A DNA stretch of 39,082 nucleotides from positions 1-39,082 of the forward strand of contig CASFJQ010000041.1 of NCBI GenBank assembly GCA_949295065.1, written 5' to 3'. This stretch comes from an uncultured Parabacteroides sp. Its GTDB lineage: Bacteria > Bacteroidota > Bacteroidia > Bacteroidales > Tannerellaceae. The notes beneath the pieces were generated by a model. That model did no database searches. It saw nothing but the letters and a program-made list of their open reading frames with translations, and was not told the origin of the DNA. This document shows positions 16,805 through 23,805 of this stretch, piece by piece. Every line of letters begins with the position of its first letter. Position 1 is the stretch's first letter. The position numbers were made by a program, and so were the translations under genes.

Positions 16805-17521
16805 ATGAAGAAGTTACATATTATCACTCCGGTAAAGGATTCCATTGAGTTGACTCTACAAACGGCAGAAGCTATCTTGGCATCTGACGTTTCCGTTCCA
16901 TATACATATTATATATATAATGACTTCAGCACCGAAGAGAATACCGCACGTCTGAAGGAAGCTTCCGAAAAGATGGGATTCACGCTGGTGAATCTTTCGG
17001 ATTTGACTACGCATCCGTCACCAAACTATCTGCTGGTTTTGCAGCGCTCACAAGAGCTTGCCAAAGCAGAAGAAGCCGGTCTGATGATTATCGAATCGGA
17101 TGTGGTGGTGCGTCCGGACACAATCCAAAAACTGTTTGACGGAGCAATGGAAAGAAAGGACTGCGGAATTGCCGCTTCCGTTACCGTTGATGAAAAAGGA
17201 GAAATCAATTATCCGTATCTTTTTGCCAAAGGAAAAGAGAATATGGTATTTGCCGAGAAAAAGCATCTAAGTTTCTGCTGTTCTCTCCTTACTTTGAACT
17301 TCCTCAACAAATTTGATTTCCATAATTTGGACCCGGAAAAGAACTGGCACGATGTGACAATCTCACACCGTTCGCTGAAAGAAGGATTCACAAACTATCT
17401 TTTCACCAATCTTCCTGTTTGGCACCGTCCGCACAGCAGTCGCCCGTGGAAACAGTTGAAATATACGAATCCTCTGAAATATTACTGGCTGAAGTTCACA
17501 AAAGGGCTGGATAAGATATAA
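16805..17521 (+). CDS. Glycosyltransferase family 2-like protein
   Basis: Probable sugar transferase for a surface glycan. It has a GT-A type nucleotide-sugar fold: the beta-strand HIITPVKDSIELTLQTAEAI, an N-D-F-S turn at 39-42, and the metal-site-like IIESDVVVRPD (E97-S98-D99). At 238 residues it is short, and the C-terminal WHRPHSSRPWKQLKYTNPLKYYWLKF is basic and aromatic, suggesting peripheral membrane contact. First of four glycosyltransferase genes. The linked sugar and acceptor cannot be deduced. Confidence 0.82.
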   Translation: MKKLHIITPVKDSIELTLQTAEAILASDVSVPYTYYIYNDFSTEENTARLKEASEKMGFTLVNLSDLTTHPSPNYLLVLQRSQELAKAEEAGLMIIESDVVVRPDTIQKLFDGAMERKDCGIAASVTVDEKGEINYPYLFAKGKENMVFAEKKHLSFCCSLLTLNFLNKFDFHNLDPEKNWHDVTISHRSLKEGFTNYLFTNLPVWHRPHSSRPWKQLKYTNPLKYYWLKFTKGLDKI

Positions 17522-17605
17522 TACAGAGACAAGGGAACAAGGCTACAGAAACAAGAGGCTTGCCTTGCCAACTAATAAACTTAAAAACTCAAAAACTCAA
17601 ATCAT
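17521..17605. repeat. Modular spacer repeat before the glycosyltransferase-kinase gene
   Basis: After the stop come GACAAGGGAACAAGGCTACAG, then GGCTTGCCTTGCCAAC, then the leader AAACTTAAAAACTCAAAAAC and TCAAATCATATG, where the last three bases are the start codon at 17606. Confidence 0.85.
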
Positions 17606-19054
17606 ATGTCTCCGATGGTTTCCGTGGTTATTCCGGTTTATAATATGGAAACGTTCCTTGCCGAAACGCTGGAATCTGTTTTGTCGTCGGTCTATCCTTC
17701 ATTTGAAGTTATCGTAATGGACGATGGCTCGAAGGACAATTCACTGGCAGTCGCACGCAGTTTTGCGGAAAAAGACAGCCGTGTGAAAGTGTTCACGCAG
17801 AAAAATGCAGGAGCTTGTGCTGCCCGAAACAATGCTATTTCAAAGGCAAACGGCATCTATATTCTTCCTGTGGATGCAGACAATTTGGTTGAGCCAACTT
17901 TTATAGGCGATGCTGCAGCAATACTGAAGGACAATCCTGAGGTTAAAGTTGTTGCGCCTCGCTCCGACTTCTTCGGTGCAAGAAGTGGAGAATGGAAATT
18001 ACCTCCTTTTTCGCTTAAGCTTATAGCAAGAAAAAACATAATGGACACTTGCGCTATGTATCGCAAATCCGACTGGGAAAGAATCGGAGGATATTGTGAG
18101 GAAATTATAGCGCGCGAAGACTGGGAATTCTGGATTTCCATGCTCAAAGACGGCGGCGAAGTCAGGAAACTTCCTTACATTGCTCTCCATTACAGAGTGC
18201 GCGAAGGCTCGAAACGAGTAACCGACAGAGCATTGAAGAAACACGTAATTGCTGTTCTCAACCGCAGGCATCCGGAGTTTTTCCACCGCTTCCTTGGCGG
18301 TCCGTTGCGTTACAGACGTACATGGTCACGTGTAATAAACTTCATATCCGGTATTTTCTCACCATCGAAAGTTTTTGTTTCTGAAGAGTTCAAAAGTCTT
18401 TCGCCTTGGATTTACAATCTTCCTCAATCGTTTGACAATGATGGAATATCAATATATAAAGGGAGAAATGAATTGCGGGAGAAAGAAACTCCTCAAGGCA
18501 CCATGATAGTTAAATCATACAAGCGTCCCCATTTCATCAACCGCATTGTATATGAATATTTCCGCTCGTCGAAGGCAGAAAGAGCTTATCAGTATGCAGA
18601 GCTGTTCCGCTCAAACGGAATTGGCTCGCCTCAACCCGTAGGTTTTATAACGAAAGGGAATTGCTGCCTGTTCGACAAAAGTTATTTCGTTTGCCTGAAA
18701 TCGGAATGTCCTTACACTTTCCGTGATTTCGCAAATAAATCATTTGAAAGGAAAAATGAGATACTGCAGGAAATAGGAAAAGTAACGGCACGTATGCACG
18801 AAGCCGGTTTGTATCACGAAGATTATTCTGCCGGAAATATTCTGTTCCGCGATGATTTGCCGGAAATAAAGATTGAGATAATCGACCTCAATCGCCTTAC
18901 TTTCGGAAAGGTGAATTTGGAAAAAGGCTGCAAGAACTTCGAACGTCTTCCAATGGACGAAGAAACCATACGTGTGATGATTGGTGCGTATGCAGAGGCT
19001 CGGGGCTTTGACAAAGAACAATGTATCAAGATAGTTAACAAGGGAACAAGTTAA
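17606..19054 (+). CDS. Bifunctional glycosyltransferase family 2 / Kdo-LPS-kinase-like fusion
   Basis: Two domains in one 482-residue chain. Residues 1-~230 are a GT2 transferase: VSVVIPVYNMETFLAETLES, DDGS (39-42), the metal site VDADN (89-93) and the acceptor-side REDWEFW (170-176). Residues ~280-475 look like a Kdo/heptose kinase (WaaP/KdkA/InaA-like protein-kinase fold): candidate ATP lysine K303 in IVKSYKRP, catalytic loop HEDYSAGNILF (H404, D406, N411) and metal-binding D427 in EIIDLNRL. All key kinase residues are present, so activity is plausible. Inference: it adds a sugar to, and phosphorylates, lipid A-core in the cytoplasm. The last six residues (VNKGTS) are coded by the spacer repeat. 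Confidence 0.88.
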   Translation: MSPMVSVVIPVYNMETFLAETLESVLSSVYPSFEVIVMDDGSKDNSLAVARSFAEKDSRVKVFTQKNAGACAARNNAISKANGIYILPVDADNLVEPTFIGDAAAILKDNPEVKVVAPRSDFFGARSGEWKLPPFSLKLIARKNIMDTCAMYRKSDWERIGGYCEEIIAREDWEFWISMLKDGGEVRKLPYIALHYRVREGSKRVTDRALKKHVIAVLNRRHPEFFHRFLGGPLRYRRTWSRVINFISGIFSPSKVFVSEEFKSLSPWIYNLPQSFDNDGISIYKGRNELREKETPQGTMIVKSYKRPHFINRIVYEYFRSSKAERAYQYAELFRSNGIGSPQPVGFITKGNCCLFDKSYFVCLKSECPYTFRDFANKSFERKNEILQEIGKVTARMHEAGLYHEDYSAGNILFRDDLPEIKIEIIDLNRLTFGKVNLEKGCKNFERLPMDEETIRVMIGAYAEARGFDKEQCIKIVNKGTS

Positions 19055-19150
19055 CAAGTTGACAAGGGAATAAGTATAAATACCTTGTATCTGAAGCCTT
19101 GTAAACTTGTCAACTAATAAACTTAAAAACTAATAAACTCAAAAACTAAA
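19034..19150. repeat. Modular spacer repeat, complete example
   Basis: Sense arm GTTAACAAGGGAACAAG, then GTTAACAAGTTGACAAGG (19034-19067); short AT-rich loop; antisense arm CCTTGTATCTGAAGCCTTGT, then AAACTTGTCAAC; leader of AAACTTAAAAACTAATAAAC and CTCAAAAACTAAAA up to the ATG at 19152. GTTGACAAG and CTTGTCAAC are exact complements, so the transcript can form an intercistronic hairpin. It begins inside the upstream coding sequence. Confidence 0.88.
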
Positions 19151-19151
19151 A

Positions 19152-19976
19152 ATGGAATCTTATCCTCTGGTTTCAGTTATAACAGTTTGTTTCAATGCCG
19201 AGAATTGCATAATTCCTACGATGGATTCTGTTCTGGCTCAAGACTATCCGAATCTGGAATATATATTGATTGACGGAGCATCCACCGACTCAACTTTGCA
19301 GCTTATACGCAGCAAGGAAAAGGATTTTGCCGACAGAAATATTCCGCTGGTCATAGTCAGCGAACCAGACAAAGGTATTTATGACGCAATGAACAAGGGG
19401 CTGAAACTGGCAAAAGGGAAATGGATAAATTTCATGAATGCCGGCGACAATTTCTATTCCGGAAATATTCTCTCCAGCTTTTTCTCCAACACGGATTATG
19501 GAGAAGCAAAGGTTGTTTACGGGAACACCGTTCTTGCCCTTGATTTCGGTGAAATAGAAATGCTTCCAAAACCGGTGGATTATCTCCGGAAAAAGATGTC
19601 GTTCTGCCATCAGTCCGTATTTGTGGACGGCGACTTGATGAGAAAGGAGAAGTTCGACACTTCGTTCCGTCTGGCAGCAGACTATGCCTTTTTCTACAGA
19701 TATTATATGCAAAGCGGCAAATTCCACTATGTTGAAAAGGTTGTGGCACGATTCGAATCCGAACAAGGCGCCTCATCAAAGAACCGCCTTCAGGTAAACA
19801 GAGAATATGCCCGCATACACGGTGTGGAAAACACTGCTAAATGGAAAATATGGTTTGCCTTCAAATGTCTGCGAGTACATCTGAAGGAAGCTCTCCACAG
19901 TATGATTCCGAAATCATATTTGGGTAAAATAAGGGAAAAGAATTATCGTCGTATTGTCAAAAACAGAAAGAGATGA
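19152..19976 (+). CDS. Glycosyltransferase family 2
   Basis: GT2 of the type seen in exopolysaccharide and colanic-acid clusters. Motifs: VSVITVCFNAENCIIPTMDS (7-26), LIDGASTDSTLQ with D41, EPDKGIYDAMNKGLKLAKG (71-89) and NAGDN (96-100) in the position of the metal-binding DxD. The C-terminal part is basic, with SFCHQSVFVDG and AADYAFFYRYY typical of the acceptor region. Stop overlaps the next start (ATGA at 19973-19976), so the two are almost certainly co-translated. Sugar specificity unknown. Confidence 0.9.
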   Translation: MESYPLVSVITVCFNAENCIIPTMDSVLAQDYPNLEYILIDGASTDSTLQLIRSKEKDFADRNIPLVIVSEPDKGIYDAMNKGLKLAKGKWINFMNAGDNFYSGNILSSFFSNTDYGEAKVVYGNTVLALDFGEIEMLPKPVDYLRKKMSFCHQSVFVDGDLMRKEKFDTSFRLAADYAFFYRYYMQSGKFHYVEKVVARFESEQGASSKNRLQVNREYARIHGVENTAKWKIWFAFKCLRVHLKEALHSMIPKSYLGKIREKNYRRIVKNRKR

Positions 19977-21067
19977 GCAAACAAACAGTACTTTTCGACC
20001 ATCAGACTTTCGAGATGCAGAAGTTTGGCGGTATTTCAAGATATTTCTTCGAATTAAGACAAAAACTGGATTGCAACGTGAAGCTCTCACTTGGCGTTAC
20101 AACAAACCATTATCTGAAAAGTTCCGGCAATTGTTCTGCTCTTTATCTTCCGGAAAGACCTTATAAATGGCTGAAAGGACCGATTAAAAAATATAATCTT
20201 TCCGTTAGCCAAAAAGAAATACGTAAAGGCGATTATGATATTTTCCATCCTACGTATTATAATCCTTATTTCCTGGACGTTCTGCCTAAAGGAAAGCCTT
20301 ATGTTATAACAGTTCATGATATGAATCACGAACTGTTCCCGCAATATTTCGGCAATGCCGACAAGATGACGGCTTGGAAAAAGGAAACCGTGAGTAATGC
20401 TTCGCGAATAATTGCAATCAGCCAACGCACAAAAGCTGACCTTATCAGATTCTTTGACGTTCCGGAAGAAAAAATCGACATAATATATCACGGAATTGCT
20501 CAGGAAATGATTCCATACAACGGACTCCGCCTTCCTGAGAAATATATATTATATGTAGGCGACCGCCACGGATATAAAAATTTCGCAATATTCTTCGAAG
20601 CCTTCTCGCGTCTGGCTCACGAAGATAAAGCTCTGCATCTTATCTGTACCGGAAAAGCCTGGAAGAAAGCAGAGATAAAGCTTTTCGAAGATTCAGGTTT
20701 GTCGGACAGAATAATGCATATACGGGCAAATGATTTCGAATTGGGACAACTTTATCAGCAGGCTCGCCTTTTTGTTTATCCTTCTCTTTATGAAGGTTTC
20801 GGCATTCCTATTCTGGAAGCTTATATCAACAAATGTCCCGTAGCACTGAGCAATGCCAGTTGTTTCCCGGAAGTTGCTGCCGAAGCCGGAGAATATTTCC
20901 AACCGGAAAATCCGGACTCAATATATCAGTCTATCAAAAGACTTTGCTCTGACGAAGAGCGCAGACAGGAACTAATCAACGCCGGATTGTTGCGCGTTCG
21001 CCTGTTCACTTGGGAAGAAACGGCAAGGAAGACATTGGAAACATATCGGAAAGTGATGAACAGATAA
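19973..21067 (+). CDS. Glycosyltransferase family 4
   Basis: GT-B retaining transferase. FGGISRYFFEL (18-28) is the glycine-rich N-terminal loop; YILYVGDRHGYKNF (191-204) opens the donor domain; the nucleotide-sugar motif is E274-GFGIPIL-E282 followed by CPVALSNASCFPEVAAEAG. It resembles mannosyltransferases of the WbaZ/MtfB kind, but that is only a family resemblance. Last gene of the cluster; no terminator with a T-tract is visible, only repeats. Confidence 0.9.
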   Translation: MSKQTVLFDHQTFEMQKFGGISRYFFELRQKLDCNVKLSLGVTTNHYLKSSGNCSALYLPERPYKWLKGPIKKYNLSVSQKEIRKGDYDIFHPTYYNPYFLDVLPKGKPYVITVHDMNHELFPQYFGNADKMTAWKKETVSNASRIIAISQRTKADLIRFFDVPEEKIDIIYHGIAQEMIPYNGLRLPEKYILYVGDRHGYKNFAIFFEAFSRLAHEDKALHLICTGKAWKKAEIKLFEDSGLSDRIMHIRANDFELGQLYQQARLFVYPSLYEGFGIPILEAYINKCPVALSNASCFPEVAAEAGEYFQPENPDSIYQSIKRLCSDEERRQELINAGLLRVRLFTWEETARKTLETYRKVMNR

Positions 21068-21070
21068 TAT

Positions 21071-21113
21071 TAGGTTGACAAGGCTTTAGATGCAAGTTGA
21101 CAAGGGATAAATT
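21071..21113. repeat. Spacer repeat after the glycosyltransferase cluster
   Basis: AGGTTGACAAGGCTTTAGAT followed by GCAAGTTGACAAGG: two sense-arm words directly after the GT4 stop. The matching antisense arm and leader are missing here; array III follows instead. Confidence 0.75.
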
Positions 21114-21144
21114 ATTATCTGTTTATTAAGATTAACCCAACTAG

Positions 21145-21233
21145 TTTCGCCACATCTGTGACCTAATCAAATCACACCCGTGACCTAATTTCGCCACAAC
21201 TGTGATTTAATCTTTCCACAGCTGTGGCGAAAA
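21145..21233. repeat. 22-bp-phased palindrome array III (word CCACA-NN-TGTGR)
   Basis: Four units with central dinucleotides at 21155, 21177, 21199 and 21221, exactly 22 apart: CGCCACATCTGTGACC, AATCACACCCGTGACC, CGCCACAACTGTGATT and TTCCACAGCTGTGGCG. The centre is TC, CC, AC and GC, while linkers keep the pattern cctaat / ttaatc. The whole array opens with TTTCGCCACA and closes with its reverse complement TGTGGCGAAA. It lies in the 562-base gap 21068-21629, which holds no gene and also contains a MITE-like element and the blaI-like promoter. Confidence 0.88.
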
Positions 21234-21298
21234 CAATTATTACTACTCTATTCAAAAGATATTAAAACAACGCAAAATAGAAATAAATACAATCACTA

Positions 21299-21437
21299 GT
21301 GTCCCGTTAAAAATCGCCTTATATTATTTATATTGCTATTATTCAATAAATTAAAAGCAAATATAAAATAAACGGATTTGAAATAAAGATTTCTTTGATT
21401 TCTTAAAAATGATATGAACGAATATTTAACGGGACAT
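21299..21437. mobile_element. Candidate MITE with 13-bp terminal inverted repeats
   Basis: GTGTCCCGTTAAA at 21299-21311 is matched in inverse by TTTAACGGGACAT at 21425-21437 (12 of 13). Both ends are flanked by the dinucleotide TA (21297-21298 and 21438-21439), as expected for a TA target duplication. The 139-base interior is AT-rich and codes for nothing. No transposase is nearby, so any movement would have needed one from elsewhere. A single copy is seen here, so mobility is inference. Confidence 0.5.
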
Positions 21438-21564
21438 TAATGAAATACAATATAAATCACAAAAACCAAACATTGCATAACTCCAATAAAGTTGCACCAT
21501 CAGAACTCTGCCAAATAAAATTCCAATAATATAATTCGCCCTTTTAAATTCTTTTAACCTTCTA

Positions 21565-21598
21565 TTTGCAGATTAATTACGAGATATGCGTAGATTTG
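21565..21598 (+). promoter_or_regulatory. Candidate promoter of the BlaI/BlaR1-like pair
   Basis: TTTG at 21565-21568 and TAGATTTG at 21591-21598 (perfect TAnnTTTG), separated by 22 bases, slightly longer than usual. Start of transcription would be near 21605, 25 bases before the ATG. An imperfect TACG-N7-CGTA dyad at 21579-21593 overlaps the -7 box and could be a repressor site. Confidence 0.55.
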
Positions 21599-21629
21599 CG
21601 ACAGTAAGAATCAATAAAAAAGAAAGAAT

Positions 21630-22037
21630 ATGGAAAAGCTCACTCCTCAAGAAGAAAAGGCAATGAAAATGATTTGGAAACTTGAAGCATGTTGCGTCAG
21701 AGATATACTGAACCTGTATGAAGATCCAAAACCACCATACACAACACTGGCTTCTGTGGTAAGAAATCTTGAGAAAAAGAAATACATAAAAGGAAGACAT
21801 ATTGGTAATGTTTATGAATATACTCCGGTTGTTCAGCAATCAGAATATAAAAGCAATTTCATAAGCTCGTTTGTTTCCGGATATTTCGGCAACTCATATA
21901 AAGATCTTGTTTCGTTCTTCGCAAAAGAAGAGAAAATCTCAAAAGAAGATTTGGACGAGATTATTAATATGATTGAGAAGGGAAAGGACGAATCCACGGT
22001 TGACAAGTTGACAAGGATACAAGGGAACAAGGGTTAA
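21630..22037 (+). CDS. BlaI/MecI/CopY family transcriptional repressor
   Basis: Winged-helix repressor that normally dimerises on a dyad and is released when a BlaR1-type membrane protease is activated. The N-terminus KLTPQEEKAMKMIWKLEACC with PPYTTLASVVRNLEKKKYIK (~54-73) is the family DNA-binding pattern, and residues ~85-123 form the helical dimerisation part. The partner gene lies 74 bases downstream. The natural end seems to be around KGKDEST; the last 12 residues, VDKLTRIQGNKG (124-135), are coded by the GTTGACAAG-type spacer repeat, so the C-terminus has been replaced or extended by repeat sequence. Confidence 0.9.
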   Translation: MEKLTPQEEKAMKMIWKLEACCVRDILNLYEDPKPPYTTLASVVRNLEKKKYIKGRHIGNVYEYTPVVQQSEYKSNFISSFVSGYFGNSYKDLVSFFAKEEKISKEDLDEIINMIEKGKDESTVDKLTRIQGNKG

Positions 22038-22111
22038 TTTCCCCTTGTATCTGAAGCCTTGTTCCCTCGTCAACTCATAAACTTACAAACTTATAAAACT
22101 CAAAAACTCAA
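21999..22111. repeat. Modular spacer repeat reaching into the repressor gene
   Basis: Sense arm GTTGACAAGTTGACAAGGAT, then ACAAGGGAACAAGG; antisense arm CCCCTTGTATC, then GAAGCCTTGTTCCC and TCGTCAAC; leader AAACTTACAAACTTATAAAA, then CTCAAAAACTCAA before the ATG at 22112. GATACAAGG/CCTTGTATC and AAGGGAACAAGG/CCTTGTTCCCT are exact complements, a strong potential hairpin that includes the upstream stop codon. Confidence 0.9.
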
Positions 22112-23641
22112 ATGCTTTATTACCTTAAAATAAATATTGCATTAGCCGTATTCTACATATTTTACCGGTTAATGTTTGAAAAAGACACATTCCTGGTGTG
22201 GAGACGGTTTTTGCTGATGTTTTTTCCGGTAATAGCCATTATCTTCCCACTGATAAGCATACAAAAATTCATCGAACCGGAATCATATATTGCCGGTTTG
22301 AGCGGATTTTACAGCCAGATTCTGCCGGAAATAGAAGTAAAGGCTGAACAGGTTGGAATCAACTGGGGAGAAATTGCCAGGCAATCGTTATATTTTGTAA
22401 TCGCAGCAGGATGGATTGCGTTGTCAGCCCGTTTCGTTTACAAATTTCTGTTTCTGATAAATTTGGCGCTGAAATGCCACAAAACGAATATCAATGATAC
22501 AGAAGTTTGTCTGCTCCCGTCATATTCCGGTCCGTTCTCGTTTTTCAACAAAATATTCATTTATCCGAAAGCTCATTCAGAAAATGAACTTGAAGAGATT
22601 CTGCTTCACGAAAAAGCACACGTCGCGCAATGTCATACAATCGATGTTCTGATAGCAGAAATAGTAACTATCATCTGTTGGATAAATCCTTTTGCATGGT
22701 TGCTGAAACGCGAGGTGAGAGACAACCTGGAATATCTGGCAGACCGCAAGGTGTTGCTCAGTGGAATTGACAGCAAAAGCTATCAATATCATCTTCTTGG
22801 TTTAAGTTATAATAAGGCTGCAGCTAACTTATATAATAGTTTTAATGTTTTATCTGTTAAAAATCGGATTATTATGATGAACAAAAAGCCTTCAAAAAGA
22901 ATCGAGAAAGCCAAACGTCTGTTGCTGCTTCCACTTATAGGATTTATGTTGTTGTTCAGTTATTGCAATTCTCCGCAATCGAAGCAAAACGAAACATCGG
23001 ATGAAGCGTCAAAAACAAAGGTCAAAGCATTTGTTGTTGACGATTCGGGAATTATTATGGGTGCTACGGTTGTAATCAAAGGAACAAATATCGGAACGAT
23101 ATCTGATTCGAATGGAGAATTCACTCTTGAAGCGTCAACTGACGATACTTTATCAATTGGTTTTCCTTCTTTCCAGTCTAGGGAAATTGCTGTAAAAGAT
23201 ATTCAGGATGGGATGAAAATCAGACTGGAAAATATTCCTGCCAAGGATACCTATGCCGGAATAACAGTTACAGAAAAAAACAGACAGGAGAACAGGAAAG
23301 TTGAGAACACTACGGAAGGCAGTAACAAAGTATTCACAGTAGTGGATGAAATGCCAGAATTTCCCGGAGGGCTTGACGGTCTTTTGAAATTCATCTCAGA
23401 AGAAATAAAATATCCGGTCGAAGCTCAGGAAAAAGGCATTCAGGGTAGAGTAATTCTTGCGATGGTGGTTGACAAGGAAGGAAGCATAAACAATGTTGAA
23501 GTTCTCCGTGGCGTCGACCCGTTATTGGACAAGGAAGCAATTCGCGTAATCGAGAGTATGCCTAAATGGAAACCTGGCAAACATGATGGACAAGTTGTCA
23601 ATGTAAGATATACTATTCCGGTACTATTCAAGCTCCAGTAA
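22112..23641 (+). CDS. BlaR1-like M56 metallopeptidase with carboxypeptidase-regulatory-like and TonB C-terminal domains
   Basis: Membrane sensor-protease expected to act with the preceding BlaI-like repressor. Four hydrophobic segments (~5-22, 34-50, 92-120, 181-197) surround the cytoplasmic zinc site HEKAH (166-170, HExxH) with candidate third ligand E207 in NLEYLADRKVL; a further membrane segment is at ~269-285. The outer part is not a penicillin-binding domain but a beta-sandwich regulatory-like domain (KVKAFVVDDSGIIMGATVVI, ~303-373) and a TonB C-terminal domain (~425-508, ending MPKWKPGKHDGQVVNVRYTI). This architecture is common in Bacteroidetes; the signal is unknown. Confidence 0.9.
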   Translation: MLYYLKINIALAVFYIFYRLMFEKDTFLVWRRFLLMFFPVIAIIFPLISIQKFIEPESYIAGLSGFYSQILPEIEVKAEQVGINWGEIARQSLYFVIAAGWIALSARFVYKFLFLINLALKCHKTNINDTEVCLLPSYSGPFSFFNKIFIYPKAHSENELEEILLHEKAHVAQCHTIDVLIAEIVTIICWINPFAWLLKREVRDNLEYLADRKVLLSGIDSKSYQYHLLGLSYNKAAANLYNSFNVLSVKNRIIMMNKKPSKRIEKAKRLLLLPLIGFMLLFSYCNSPQSKQNETSDEASKTKVKAFVVDDSGIIMGATVVIKGTNIGTISDSNGEFTLEASTDDTLSIGFPSFQSREIAVKDIQDGMKIRLENIPAKDTYAGITVTEKNRQENRKVENTTEGSNKVFTVVDEMPEFPGGLDGLLKFISEEIKYPVEAQEKGIQGRVILAMVVDKEGSINNVEVLRGVDPLLDKEAIRVIESMPKWKPGKHDGQVVNVRYTIPVLFKLQ

Positions 23642-23654
23642 CAAGCGTAAGATT

Positions 23655-23805
23655 ATAATTCAAGTTTCGCAAGCTCAACTTCCAGATAACAAGTTGACAA
23701 GATTTTGGATAATAATTCGTGAAAATACAGATGCCCTGACCTTGTCAACTTGTATCTGAAGCCTTGTTAACTTTTAAGTTGAGCAACTTGCGAAACTTGA
23801 ATTAT
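23655..23805. repeat. Long inverted repeat between converging genes
   Basis: ATAATTCAAGTTTCGCAAG (23655-23673) is the exact reverse complement of 23787-23805, and the next 8 bases CTCAACTT (23674-23681) pair with AAGTTGAG (23776-23783), leaving a 3-base bulge. Inside lie GTTGACAAG, CTTGTCAAC and the near 20-mer TGTATCTGAAGCCTTGTTAA. The right arm ends exactly at the uridine kinase-like stop codon. There is no T-tract, but it may serve as a bidirectional hairpin. Confidence 0.88.

Noticed and set aside
21299-21437. Intact insertion sequence
   Set aside because: At 139 bases with no open frame it cannot code for a transposase; kept only as a MITE-like candidate.
21579-21593. Confident BlaI operator
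   Set aside because: The TACG-N7-CGTA dyad is short and does not match the TACA/TGTA operator known from Firmicutes; mentioned only as a possibility.
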